Source of the DNA: Pyxidicoccus trucidator
GTDB lineage: Bacteria; Myxococcota; Myxococcia; Myxococcales; Myxococcaceae
DNA length: 64,000 nt
Direction of reading: 5' to 3'
Assembly: GCF_010894435.1 (NCBI RefSeq)
Contig: NZ_JAAIXZ010000002.1
Location: forward strand, 620,001 to 684,000
The notes under the pieces were generated by a model. It ran no database searches and was not told the origin of the DNA. It saw nothing but the letters and a program-made list of their open reading frames with translations. Shown here one piece after another: positions 1-8,111 of the stretch (within the stretch, counting starts at the first letter, position 1; every line of letters starts with the position of its first letter). The translations under genes were made by a program, and so were the position numbers.

Positions 1-2
1 GC

Positions 3-1298
3 GGCGGGGACCATGGGGCCTTCTCGGCCACGGAGGACTTCGTCAGCCTGGTGGGCGTGGTGCCTCAGGTGCCGCCGCTGGATGCCGCCGGCCAGCCCTG
101 GGCCGGGCCGCAGGGCGTTGGCGACCTGGCGCTGTACGAGCCGGCGCACGTGCTGGCCACCGTCACGGTGCCCTCGGGCTGGACGGTGCACGCCACCGGA
201 GCGCCCATGGGCGAGGTGCCCGAGCGCAATGGCCGCGTGCGCTTCGCCTTCGCGGCGGGCGCGGTGCGGGACTTCCCCATCCTCGTGTCGAAGGGCTACG
301 AGCACTCCACGGCCACGGTGGGCGGCGTCACCGTGGAGAGCCACTACGTGGCGCGGGACAAGGCCGCGGGAGAGCGCGTGCTGAAGTACGCCACCTGGGC
401 CCTGCAGGAGTTCGAGCGGCGCCTGGGGCCGCTGCCCTACACGCACTTCCGCGTGGTGGAGGCGCCCCTGTCCGGCGGCGCGGGCGGCATGGAGTTCCCC
501 GGGCTCATCACGGTGGCCACGTCGCTGTACCGCGGCTCGGCGGACCCGTCCGAGGCGCTGGCCGGCTTGAAGGGGCTGGAGGAGATACAGGCGCTGCTGG
601 GGGCCATGGGGCAGGGGAGCAGCAACTCCACCCTGGCGCACCTGGGCGAGGTGCTGGAGCGCACGCTGGAGTTCACCGTGGCGCACGAGGTGGCGCACCA
701 GTACTTCGCCAGCCTCGTGGGCTCGGACCCCATCAACGCGCCCATCGTCGACGAGTCGCTGGCCCAGTACGCCGCGCTGCTCTACGTCGAGTGGCGGCAC
801 GGCAAGGGGGCGGCGGACACGCTGCGCAAGGAGGCGCTGGTGTCGTCGTACCACCTGTACCGGATGTCCGGCGGGAAGGACGGCCGCGCGGACCGGCCCA
901 CGGGCGACTTCGCGGACGAGTTCGAGTACGGCGCGCTCGTCTACGGCAAGGCGCCGCTGCTGCACCATGCCTCGCGGCAGCTCGTGGGCGACGTCGCCTT
1001 CGTCCAGGCGCTGCGCTCGTACGTGGACACGTACCGCTTCAAGTGGACGTGCAAGGAGTGCTTCACCCGCGAGCTGGCGAAGGCGAGCCCCGCGCATGCG
1101 AAGCGGCTGGAGGGCTTGCGCGTGCGCTGGTGGGAGGAGGCGCGCGGCGACCAGGACCTGGGGGCCGCCGACCTGGCGTCGATGCTGGGCGCCCAGGGGC
1201 TGGGCGACCTGGGAGACTTGAAGGACATGCAGCTGCAGCTGGACCCGGAGTCGATGAAGCTCCTGGAGGAGCTGATTCCGGGCCTGCTGGGACAGTGA
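3..1298 (+). CDS. M1-like zinc metallopeptidase, 5' end outside window
   Basis: The frame is open to the left edge, so the N-terminus is missing; 431 residues remain. A zinc site typical of gluzincin M1 aminopeptidases is visible: HEVAH at about 683-697, then 18 residues, then the second zinc-ligand Glu in DESLAQY near 750. A GGMEFPG stretch near 483 takes the place of the GAMEN exopeptidase motif and is altered (M-E-F-P rather than A-M-E-N), so the substrate may not be a free N-terminus. The C-terminal quarter looks helical. No following gene shares its strand closely; ftsY converges on it with a 19-base gap. I am confident of the peptidase fold and unsure of the substrate. Confidence 0.85.
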   Translation, partial: GGDHGAFSATEDFVSLVGVVPQVPPLDAAGQPWAGPQGVGDLALYEPAHVLATVTVPSGWTVHATGAPMGEVPERNGRVRFAFAAGAVRDFPILVSKGYEHSTATVGGVTVESHYVARDKAAGERVLKYATWALQEFERRLGPLPYTHFRVVEAPLSGGAGGMEFPGLITVATSLYRGSADPSEALAGLKGLEEIQALLGAMGQGSSNSTLAHLGEVLERTLEFTVAHEVAHQYFASLVGSDPINAPIVDESLAQYAALLYVEWRHGKGAADTLRKEALVSSYHLYRMSGGKDGRADRPTGDFADEFEYGALVYGKAPLLHHASRQLVGDVAFVQALRSYVDTYRFKWTCKECFTRELAKASPAHAKRLEGLRVRWWEEARGDQDLGAADLASMLGAQGLGDLGDLKDMQLQLDPESMKLLEELIPGLLGQ

Positions 1299-1317
1299 GT
1301 CCGGGCCGTCGGGCCCC

Positions 1318-2895
1318 TCAGTCGAAGAGGGCCTGGACGAACTCGCGCGGCTCGAAGCGGCGCAGGTCGGCGATCTTCTCGCCCACGCCCACCCAGACGA
1401 CGGGCAGCTTCAGCTCGTCGCAGATGCCGATGATGACGCCGCCCTTCGCGGTGCCATCCAGCTTCGTCAGGGCAATCGCGGTGATGCCCACTGCCTCGTG
1501 GAACTGCTTGGCCTGCTGAATCGCGTTCTGGCCGTTGGTGGAGTCCAGCACCAGCAGCACCTCGTGCGGCGCGCCGGGAAGGGCCTTGTCCATGACGCGC
1601 TGGACCTTCTTCAGCTCCTCCATGAGCGGCGCCTTGGTGTGGAGCCGGCCCGCCGTGTCGGCGATGACGACGTCCGCGCCTTCCTCGCGCGCCTTCTTCA
1701 CCGCGTCGAAGATGACGGAGCCCGGGTCTCCACCCTCCACGCCCTTCACCAGCTCGGCCTTCGCGCGGTCCGCCCACACGTCGAGCTGCTCGGTGGCGGC
1801 GGCGCGGAAGGTGTCTCCCGCGGCGAGCACCACCTTCTTGCCCTGGCCCGTGAGCTGCGCGGCCAGCTTGCCGATGGTTGTCGTCTTCCCGGCGCCGTTG
1901 ACGCCCACCACCATGACGACGTGCGGAGGGCCACCGCCCTCCAGCGAGCGCGGCACCGGCAGGTCGACGATGCGGGCCACCTCGTCGCGGATGATGGACT
2001 TGATCTTCTCCGGGTCCTTCAGCTCGTTGCGCTTGAGCTTCTCGCGCGCCACCTCCACCAGGTGGTTGGCCGTGCGCACGCCGATGTCCGCGGTGAAGAG
2101 GATTTCCTCCAGCTCCGCCAGCACGGACTCGTCCACCTGTCGCTGCTGGCCGAACAGCCCGTTGAGCCGGGCCATGAAGCCCTGGCTCTTCGTCTTGTCC
2201 AGGCCCTGCGCCAGCGTGCGGCCGCCCTCGGCCTCCACCTTCGCACGGGCGGCGGCCTCCTCGGCGCGGCGGGCCTCCTCGACGGCCACCGCCTCGCGGG
2301 CGCGCTGCTCCTCCACGATTCGCTGCGCCTCGGCCTGCTCGCGCTTGCGCCGCTCGCGGGCCTCGTCGTCGGCGGCCTTCTTCGCGCGGTACTCGACGCG
2401 CTTCTCTTCCTCCTCGCGCTCCTTGAGGGTGCGGACCTCCGCCTCCAGCCGGGCTCGCTCGGCGGAGTCCCGGGTGGAGCGGGCGGCGCGGGCGGCCTCC
2501 TCGCGCTGGCGGGCCAGGGCCTCGACGCGGCCGTGGGCCTCGTCGGCCTCGCGGAGCCGGGCGGCCTCAGCCTCGGAGGGCGGCAGCTCGATTCGCAGCT
2601 GGGGCCGCTCCGCCGGCAGGGCGGGCTTCTCCTTCTCCGGGGGGACGGTGACGCCGGGCTTCTTCGTCGGCTCGGGCGCGCGCTTGCGGAAGAACAGCTT
2701 CCGCGCGGCCAGCACCATCAGCAGGACGAAGAGTCCCGTGGCGCCAATGCCGACGACATCCCCGATGGGGAACCCGTCCGTCGGGGGCACACCGGTGTCC
2801 GGCTGCGTCGTCCCCCCTCCCGGTGGCGTAGGAGCGGGGGAGGGAGCGGGCGGCACCTGCGCGGCCAGGGCGTCGAGGGCGTTGGGCGTCTTCAT
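1318..2895 (-). CDS. ftsY: Signal recognition particle receptor FtsY
   Basis: FtsY is the SRP receptor GTPase that brings ribosome-nascent chain complexes to the inner membrane. The 525-residue protein has a Pro-rich N-terminus, a membrane segment at about residues 44-64 followed by basic residues, a long charged coiled-coil region (about 110-215), then the NG GTPase domain. Visible motifs are the P-loop GVNGAGKTTT, DTFRAAA, DTAGR, TKLDGTAKGG and the closing GVGE. The frame stays open well upstream, but the ATG at 2895 is chosen because the residues before it make no sense and the membrane anchor follows directly. The N-terminal membrane helix is unlike E. coli FtsY but common in deltaproteobacteria-type proteins. 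It is divergent from the lipoprotein at 2965. Confidence 0.96.
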   Translation of the reverse strand: MKTPNALDALAAQVPPAPSPAPTPPGGGTTQPDTGVPPTDGFPIGDVVGIGATGLFVLLMVLAARKLFFRKRAPEPTKKPGVTVPPEKEKPALPAERPQLRIELPPSEAEAARLREADEAHGRVEALARQREEAARAARSTRDSAERARLEAEVRTLKEREEEEKRVEYRAKKAADDEARERRKREQAEAQRIVEEQRAREAVAVEEARRAEEAAARAKVEAEGGRTLAQGLDKTKSQGFMARLNGLFGQQRQVDESVLAELEEILFTADIGVRTANHLVEVAREKLKRNELKDPEKIKSIIRDEVARIVDLPVPRSLEGGGPPHVVMVVGVNGAGKTTTIGKLAAQLTGQGKKVVLAAGDTFRAAATEQLDVWADRAKAELVKGVEGGDPGSVIFDAVKKAREEGADVVIADTAGRLHTKAPLMEELKKVQRVMDKALPGAPHEVLLVLDSTNGQNAIQQAKQFHEAVGITAIALTKLDGTAKGGVIIGICDELKLPVVWVGVGEKIADLRRFEPREFVQALFD

Positions 2896-2964
2896 ATGCG
2901 GGGCTCCGCATACACCAACACGCAAGTGGATGCAGCGCCCGTGGCCGGGTAGAAACGCCCTGCC

Positions 2965-3522
2965 ATGCGCCTCAAGCTCTCCTCTGTCGTGCTTCCATCG
3001 GTCCTCCTGCTGGGCACCGCCTGCATCGTCGAGGCTCCCGGTGGAGCCAGCCCGCAGGAGCGGCGCGCGGCCACCGTCACCCAGGTGCCCCCTCTCTCCC
3101 TGCGCAACGGCGCCAACCTGGGTGGCAAGGTGGAGCTGGTGGGCGCCACCGTCCAGCCCGGCCGGCTCACCCCGGGAGAGCAGGCGAAGGTGACGCTCTA
3201 CTTCAAGGTGCTCCAGCCCATCGAGGACGACTACATGGTCTTCGTCCACGTGGAGGACGTCGAGGGGCGCATGGAGCGGATGAACGTGGACCACAAGCCC
3301 GCCGGTGGCCTGTACCCGACGTCGCAGTGGAAGGCCGGAGAGACGGTGAAGGACGAGTTCAACGTCTACCTGCCGGCCAGCGCCTCGCCGCGCGCGCTCA
3401 ACCTCTGGCTGGGCCTGTGGGAGCCGCGCACGGACTCGCGCCTGCGGCTCACCAACCCGGAGGCGGTGCGCAACGACGGGAAGGACCGCATCCTGCTGGG
3501 CCAGGTGCCCGTGGCGCGCTGA
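2965..3522 (+). CDS. Putative lipoprotein, unknown function
   Basis: A 185-residue protein with a short basic start, hydrophobic stretch and lipobox LGTAC near residue 20, so it should be a lipid-anchored envelope protein. The remainder is a single beta-rich domain (residues about 45-185) with alternating hydrophobic strands and motifs such as VTLYFKVL and VFVHVED, reminiscent of an immunoglobulin-like or carbohydrate-binding fold; no catalytic motif is evident. There is no clear Shine-Dalgarno sequence before the ATG, but a TAGAAA hexamer ends 9 bases upstream, so the message may be leaderless. It ends convergent with rnpB. Confidence 0.8.
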   Translation: MRLKLSSVVLPSVLLLGTACIVEAPGGASPQERRAATVTQVPPLSLRNGANLGGKVELVGATVQPGRLTPGEQAKVTLYFKVLQPIEDDYMVFVHVEDVEGRMERMNVDHKPAGGLYPTSQWKAGETVKDEFNVYLPASASPRALNLWLGLWEPRTDSRLRLTNPEAVRNDGKDRILLGQVPVAR

Positions 3523-3555
3523 AGGCCGCCGCCGGGCTTGACGCTACAGGGAGAA

Positions 3556-3962
<407 letters not shown>

Positions 3963-3967
3963 GTGCC

Positions 3968-3995
3968 CTTACAACAGGCGGGCGGCGCGGGTCCA
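3968..3995 (-). promoter_or_regulatory. Candidate promoter of rnpB
   Basis: On the minus strand a TGGACC -35-like element (3990-3995) lies 16 bases before a TGTAAG -10-like element (3968-3973). Transcription would begin about 7 bases further on, matching the 5' end expected from helix P1. Both elements match the sigma-70 consensus at 4 of 6 positions. Confidence 0.5.
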
Positions 3996-4060
3996 CTCCA
4001 CGGCGTTGAAGGCGTCCGGAGCGGGCAGGGGAGCAGGGAGGGGCCCGGCCCGCGCACCGG

Positions 4061-4708
4061 TTAAATGCGGAACGTCTCCGCGAACCGCGCCAGCAGCTTC
4101 GCGCCCCCCTTGCCCTTGAGCTTCACACTCCCGCTGGCAATCGCGTCGGCGGGGCTGAGCTCCCCCGTCATCAGCGCCTTGATTGCGGGCCCCGTCTCGA
4201 TGACGAGGTCCGCACCGGGCAGCGGGCCCTGGGCCACCTTCAGGACGCCGCCGTCGATGCGCATGTGGAGGACGGCCTCGCCCACGCGCAGCTCGTAGCC
4301 CACGTCGAGGCCGTGCGCGCCCTCGGGGCGGAACGTCGAGCGCATGGCCATGATGAGCGAGTCCACGGTGACGATGTCCTCCGGGCCGGGCTCCGTGAGC
4401 GACTTCGCCCCCCAGCGGCCGAGGCGCAGGACGACGTCCTCCAACTCGTGGCCGTAGGCGGTGAGCTCGTACACCACCGAGCCCACGGGGCGCGGCAGGA
4501 GGCGGCGCTGGACGATGCCCGCCTCTTCAAGCTCCTTGAGGCGGGCGGAGAGGATGTTGGACGGGATTCGCGGCAGCCCCTGCCGCAGGTCCGTGAAGCG
4601 CCGGGGGCTGACGAGCAGGTCGCGAACGATGACCAGGGCCCAGCGCTCCCCCACGATTTCGAGGGCGCGCACCAGGCCGCAGAACTGTCCGTAATCGCGC
4701 TTTGCCAT
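4061..4708 (-). CDS. HxlR-type winged-helix regulator with C-terminal SCP2 domain
   Basis: A 215-residue protein. Residues about 8-95 form an HxlR/MarR-like winged helix (ERWALVIVRDLL, then FTDLRQGLPRIPSNILSARL as the recognition region). Residues about 115-215 look like a sterol carrier protein 2 (SCP2) domain, including the typical ADLVIETGPAIKALMTGE and closing GSVKLKGKG pattern. The SCP2 part usually binds lipids or other hydrophobic ligands, so this may be a ligand-sensing repressor; the ligand is unknown. The usual HxlR N-terminal redox Cys is not at its expected place, although one Cys occurs at residue 10. It is monocistronic, with its own promoter. Confidence 0.88.
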   Translation of the reverse strand: MAKRDYGQFCGLVRALEIVGERWALVIVRDLLVSPRRFTDLRQGLPRIPSNILSARLKELEEAGIVQRRLLPRPVGSVVYELTAYGHELEDVVLRLGRWGAKSLTEPGPEDIVTVDSLIMAMRSTFRPEGAHGLDVGYELRVGEAVLHMRIDGGVLKVAQGPLPGADLVIETGPAIKALMTGELSPADAIASGSVKLKGKGGAKLLARFAETFRI

Positions 4709-4734
4709 GGGGACGAACGCCCGTCGTACTTTTC

Positions 4735-4761
4735 ATTGTAGAGCGGAATCCACTTTCGCAA
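4735..4761 (-). promoter_or_regulatory. Candidate promoter of the HxlR-SCP2 gene
   Basis: On the minus strand TTGCGA (4756-4761) and TACAAT (4735-4740, 5 of 6 to the -10 consensus) are separated by 15 bases, 27 bases or so before the ATG at 4708. The flanking DNA is unusually AT-rich for this genome. Spacing is short, which could fit a regulated promoter. Confidence 0.5.
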
Positions 4762-4838
4762 GCCGACTTCCTGGCTCGGGTCCGTGGGCTCCGCACGCTA
4801 CCCGGCGGGTGGGCTGCTCCGTCAGGCGGAGCGGGCAC

Positions 4839-5489
4839 TCACAGCCGCTCGTCGATGGCCCGGTTGCTCATCTCATCCGCCTCGGCGTTCTTCGCGCGGG
4901 GGACGTGGACGAGCTTCACCTTGGAGAAGGCGCCGAGCAGCAGCCGGGCCTCGTCGAAGAGGGGCTTCAGCAGGGGGCTCTTCACCTGGTAGCGGCCGCC
5001 GAGCTGGCGGATGAGCAGCTCGCTGTCGGCGAAGACCTCCACCTCGCGCGCGCCCAGGGCCTTCGCGTGCTTCAGGCCCAGCAGCAGGCCTTTGTACTCG
5101 GCCTGGTTGTTCGTCTGGTGTCCGAGGAACTTCCCCAGCCGGGCCACCACGTTGCCGTCCAGGTCCATCAGCACCGCGCCCGCGCCCGCCGGGCCGGGGT
5201 TTCCCCGGGCGGCGCCGTCCGAATAGACGCGGAGGCGGGCGGTGGCCCCGGAAGAGGGGAGAAGCTCCCCCACGGCGGTGGCCTTCGGCGTGGCGGGAGC
5301 GGACCCGACGGAGGCCTCGGAGGGCGGCGCCGGGAGGGACACCGGATCGCCGCCCAGGCGACCGGCCGCCTCCTCGATGAGCTTCCCGAGGTGCTCGCGC
5401 GTGAGGCCGCGAAAGGCGCGCACCGTCGACGACAGCGGCTCCTCACGCGCGATGTGGAGGAGGATGTCGACGATGGACGGCGCGGGCAT
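4839..5489 (-). CDS. Ribonuclease HI family protein
   Basis: A 216-residue protein with an RNase H fold from about residue 86 to the end. The four acidic catalytic residues are present: D91 in VYSDGAARGNPGP, E131 in NQAEY, D155 in FADSE and D205 in AEADEMSN. It should cleave the RNA strand of RNA-DNA hybrids. The N-terminal 50 residues form a separate helical region (IVDILLHIAREEPLSSTVRA) joined by a Pro/Ala-rich linker; this is not the hybrid-binding domain of eukaryotic RNase H1. It sits 18 bases after the zinc-ribbon gene on the same strand and is probably cotranscribed with it. Confidence 0.92.
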   Translation of the reverse strand: MPAPSIVDILLHIAREEPLSSTVRAFRGLTREHLGKLIEEAAGRLGGDPVSLPAPPSEASVGSAPATPKATAVGELLPSSGATARLRVYSDGAARGNPGPAGAGAVLMDLDGNVVARLGKFLGHQTNNQAEYKGLLLGLKHAKALGAREVEVFADSELLIRQLGGRYQVKSPLLKPLFDEARLLLGAFSKVKLVHVPRAKNAEADEMSNRAIDERL

Positions 5490-5507
5490 GACGGCGAAGG
5501 AGACGGG

Positions 5508-6236
5508 CTACTTCGCCGCGGGCGTTTCCTGAAGGGCTTCCACCGCATAGATGATGCGGTTGCAGGAGGGGCAGATGTCCGTGCCCAGCGAGGTGCGCAG
5601 CTGGTTGTAGAGCTGCGGCGGCACGTTCATGTTGCAGCCCATGCAGGTGCCGGCCACCACGCCCACCAGCGCGGGCAGCTTCTTCTTGCGAATCGACTCG
5701 TAGCGCCGGAGCAGGTTGGCGTCCACGCCCGAGGCCACGCCCGAGCGGCGACCCTCGAGCGCCTGCACCTGCGACTCCGCCTCGCCCAGCTTGCCCTTGA
5801 GCTCCGTCATGCGACCGGAGAGGCCCTGCTGCTTCGCGGTGAAGTCGGCTTCCTTGGCCTTGATGGCCTCGCGGGCGGCGCCGAGCTGCTTCGTCAGCTC
5901 CGCCAGCTCCTCGGCCATGGTCAGGTTCGCCTTCTTGGCGATGTCGATTTCACGGGCCAGGGCGGAGTACTCGCGGGTGGAGCGCTGCTCGCTGAGCCGC
6001 GCCTCCCACTTCTTCACCTTGTCCTTCTCGTCCGTGATGTTCTGCTCGAGCTGCGTCTTCTGGCGCTCCATGTCGGTGAGCCGTGCTCGCTCTGCCTCGA
6101 TGGCGCTACGAGCGACGCCCAGCTCCCGCTCCAACTCGCTAATCTGACGGGGGTGAACGTCCGCGGCCTTTCGGAGCGAAGCGACCTCGAGGTCCACGTT
6201 CTGCAGCTCCGCCAGCGCTTTCAATTTCTCCCGCAA
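5508..6236 (-). CDS. Coiled-coil protein with C4 zinc ribbon (zf-RING_7 type)
   Basis: A 242-residue protein: a long coiled coil (about residues 5-180) followed by a four-Cys zinc ribbon, CMGC and CPSC about 25 residues apart. This architecture matches the widespread family annotated as C4-type zinc ribbon domain protein, whose role is poorly known; proposed roles are in nucleic acid or RNA metabolism. The start is taken as TTG at 6236 because GGGAGG lies 8 bases upstream and the family usually begins LREKLKAL; the open frame continues to 6308. It is followed directly by the RNase H gene, and that pairing supports a nucleic-acid role. Confidence 0.85.
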   Translation of the reverse strand: MREKLKALAELQNVDLEVASLRKAADVHPRQISELERELGVARSAIEAERARLTDMERQKTQLEQNITDEKDKVKKWEARLSEQRSTREYSALAREIDIAKKANLTMAEELAELTKQLGAAREAIKAKEADFTAKQQGLSGRMTELKGKLGEAESQVQALEGRRSGVASGVDANLLRRYESIRKKKLPALVGVVAGTCMGCNMNVPPQLYNQLRTSLGTDICPSCNRIIYAVEALQETPAAK

Positions 6237-6360
6237 AGTTGCTGCCTCCCACAGGGCCGCACCGTGTACGGCCGCGCTCTTGTACCAACAAGGGTGATGG
6301 GGGTCCAACGCTCAAATGGCCCATGAGTCATCCCTTGAGGCCCGGGCAGGCATACGCCAT

Positions 6361-6389
6361 TTGAATAAGCTTCACGCTCTCGTTAGACC
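6361..6389 (+). promoter_or_regulatory. Candidate promoter of the cupredoxin-like lipoprotein gene
   Basis: TTGAAT (6361-6366) and TAGACC (6384-6389) are 17 bases apart. The GTG start at 6397 would fall at or next to the transcription start, so translation could be leaderless. Confidence 0.4.
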
Positions 6390-6396
6390 GGGGCGC

Positions 6397-7188
6397 GTGT
6401 CCCGCCCCCTCCTGCTCTGTCCGCTCCTCCTCGCGCTCGCGCCCGCCTGTCGCGACGCCGCGCCCCCTCCACCCGCCGCCGCTCTGGCGCCTTCTTCCGG
6501 AATTCCGGCACCTGTCGCCGCGAAGCCGGCACCCGTGGCCACGGGGTGGGGCACCCTCGAGGGCCGCCTGCGCTTCAAGGGCACCCCGCCGCCCCCGGCC
6601 CGTTCTCCCACCACCGGCACCGTCGTGTCCGTGTGTGGCGAGCAGGCCGAGGAGCGCTCGCTCGTCGTCGGCGCGGAGGGCGCGCTTGCCCACGTCGTGG
6701 TGTCCGTGAATGAGGGCGCGAAGCTCCCCGCGCCCCGGCAGCCGCTGCCCGAGCCCGTGCTGGACCAGAAGCGCTGCATCTATGACCCGCCTGTCATGGC
6801 CGCGAAGGCCGGCGGCGTGCTGGTGCTGCGCAACTCGGACCCGCTGGTCCACAACGTGCGCGCCGCGTACGGTGCCAACCGCGCCTTCTTCAACGTGGCC
6901 ATGCCCCTGGAGGGGATGACGGTGCGCCGGCAATTGCCCGCCGAGCCCGCCGCCGTCCCCATCCGCTGTGACGTCCACCCCTGGATGCGCTCCCTGGTCC
7001 GGACCTTCGACCACGGCTACTTCGCCACCAGCGGCGCCGATGGCCGCTTCCGCCTGGAGGTTCCCGAAGGGACTCACACCGTGGCCTTCTGGCACGAGCG
7101 CCTGCCGGAGCTGGCACGCACCGTGAATGTGAAGGCCGGCGAGACAGTCCAGGTGGAGCTGGAGTGGGAAGCGGCGCAATTGAAGTAG
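6397..7188 (+). CDS. Cupredoxin-like lipoprotein, probable copper binding
   Basis: A 263-residue lipoprotein (lipobox LAPAC, Cys at about residue 18) followed by a Pro/Ala-rich linker. The body resembles the plastocyanin-like proteins often annotated as carboxypeptidase regulatory-like or methylamine-utilisation proteins. The likely copper ligands are in cupredoxin order: His in DPLVHNVRA, then Cys, His and Met in IRCDVHPWM. The last 70 residues look like a carboxypeptidase-regulatory beta sandwich (GRFRLEVPEGTHTVAFWHE). The GTG at 6397 is preferred because the signal peptide begins there; the frame stays open to 6316. The likely role is periplasmic or outer-membrane electron transfer or copper handling. 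Confidence 0.82.
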   Translation: MSRPLLLCPLLLALAPACRDAAPPPPAAALAPSSGIPAPVAAKPAPVATGWGTLEGRLRFKGTPPPPARSPTTGTVVSVCGEQAEERSLVVGAEGALAHVVVSVNEGAKLPAPRQPLPEPVLDQKRCIYDPPVMAAKAGGVLVLRNSDPLVHNVRAAYGANRAFFNVAMPLEGMTVRRQLPAEPAAVPIRCDVHPWMRSLVRTFDHGYFATSGADGRFRLEVPEGTHTVAFWHERLPELARTVNVKAGETVQVELEWEAAQLK

Positions 7189-7259
7189 CGCCGGGGGCAA
7201 CAACGGTGGCTCCGGAGGCAACAACCCGGTGCGTTCCCTCTGGACGTAGAGGTATCTGC

Positions 7260-7286
7260 AGCGCCCGAGGAAATATTTTCGGCGCT
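7260..7286. repeat. Inverted repeat in AT-rich gap
   Basis: agcgcc(c)cga and tcggcgct can form an 8-base stem with one bulge around an AT-rich loop. It lies 72 bases after the cupredoxin-like gene and may act as its terminator or as an operator for the following small gene. Confidence 0.4.
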
Positions 7287-7327
7287 CGACGTATAAGTGA
7301 GTGAGACGCAGAATTTTGGATTCCGGT

Positions 7328-7355
7328 TTCACTCTGGCCGAAAAATTGCTATAAG
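7328..7355 (+). promoter_or_regulatory. Candidate promoter of the 54-residue orphan gene
   Basis: TTCACT (7328-7333) and TATAAG (7350-7355) are 16 bases apart, in the most AT-rich stretch of this part of the window. A second TATAAG lies at 7292-7297. Confidence 0.45.
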
Positions 7356-7384
7356 AGTGCCGTACCAGAAGAGGGGGCCCAGTC

Positions 7385-7549
7385 ATGCACCAGGCGAAGA
7401 AGCGGACGACTTTGACGAGCGACCTGAGCACGGTGGAGTCGCCCCGAAAGGCGACCTCACGACCGGCGGGCATGCAGGAGATGGGGCCCGGCCTGTACGA
7501 GCAGATCCGCCGGGCGCTGCTGGAGCTGGCGCCCGTCTCGGGCACCTGA
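7385..7549 (+). CDS. Small orphan protein, 54 residues
   Basis: A short reading frame that begins ATGCACCAGGCG and ends at TGA 7547-7549. Support comes from context: a GAGGGGGC ribosome-binding site 6-8 bases before the ATG, a candidate promoter upstream and a strong hairpin terminator downstream. The protein is basic in the first half (KKRTT, PRKATSRPAG) and ends with an amphipathic helix (YEQIRRALLELAP). No signal peptide or known domain is recognised. It could be a small regulator or a lineage-specific protein. Confidence 0.55.
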   Translation: MHQAKKRTTLTSDLSTVESPRKATSRPAGMQEMGPGLYEQIRRALLELAPVSGT

Positions 7550-7632
7550 GGTCCACGCGCAATCCGGGGCGCGCCCGTCGCGGGCAGCGCCCCTCTTCAC
7601 GGAATCACGACAGCAGTGTCCTGGAAGGCGAA

Positions 7633-7661
7633 GGGGCTCCCGGCATGTGCCGTGGAGCCCC
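7633..7661. terminator. Bidirectional hairpin terminator
   Basis: ggggctcc pairs with ggagcccc and, inside it, cggca pairs with tgccg around a two-base loop: a near-perfect 13-base-pair stem. It lies between two convergent genes, the 54-residue frame and the TIGR02300 gene, and can serve both. There is no T tract. Confidence 0.65.
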
Positions 7662-7674
7662 CGGGTGCCTCGGA

Positions 7675-7965
7675 CTAGATGTCTTCTTCTTCGGGCTCGG
7701 CGGCGGCTTCTTCGTCCTCAAACGTCTCGAGCTCTTCTTCTTCATCTTCTCCTGCGGCGGCTGGCTCCTCGGGCTCGATCGGCTCAATGACCTTGGGGGC
7801 AGCAGCCAGGCGGCCACGGCGTCCCTCGGGCTGAGGCTTGAGAGCCGGGCTCTCCCGCTGATCTGCCCCACACTTGGGGCAGAGCGGGTCCGGCTTCTTC
7901 ATGTCGTAGAACTTCGTCTGGCACTTGTAGCAGACGTGCTTCGTTCCAAGATCCTTCGCCGGCAT
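7675..7965 (-). CDS. TIGR02300 family protein (FYDLN acid domain)
   Basis: A 96-residue protein. It begins with the family signature: a CYKC zinc knuckle, KFYDM (the FYDLN motif), then CPKCGAD. The second half is extremely acidic (EDEEEELETFEDEEAAAEPEEED). The family is common in alpha- and deltaproteobacteria and has no settled function; the zinc ribbon plus acidic tail suggests nucleic acid or ribosome-associated binding. The ATG at 7965 is chosen because the family begins there (MPAKDLGTKHVC); an upstream in-frame ATG at 8013 adds 16 unrelated residues. AGGTGG precedes the start. Confidence 0.9.
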   Translation of the reverse strand: MPAKDLGTKHVCYKCQTKFYDMKKPDPLCPKCGADQRESPALKPQPEGRRGRLAAAPKVIEPIEPEEPAAAGEDEEEELETFEDEEAAAEPEEEDI

Positions 7966-8111
7966 TCGCCACCTTTGGAAAGCCCAGTGGAGACAGAAGA
8001 GAGGGCGGCTCAATAGTTGGGCTGTTGGAAGGAGTCAACCTGTGGTTTGCGTAGGAGAATTCTAGCAGTAGCATCCACCCCGCGTTTTCCCCCGGAAGCC
8101 GGACGCTCCCC

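Noticed and set aside
1498..3193. Long plus-strand frames over ftsY
   Set aside because: They are the complement of an unmistakable ftsY and have no ribosome-binding site or domain.
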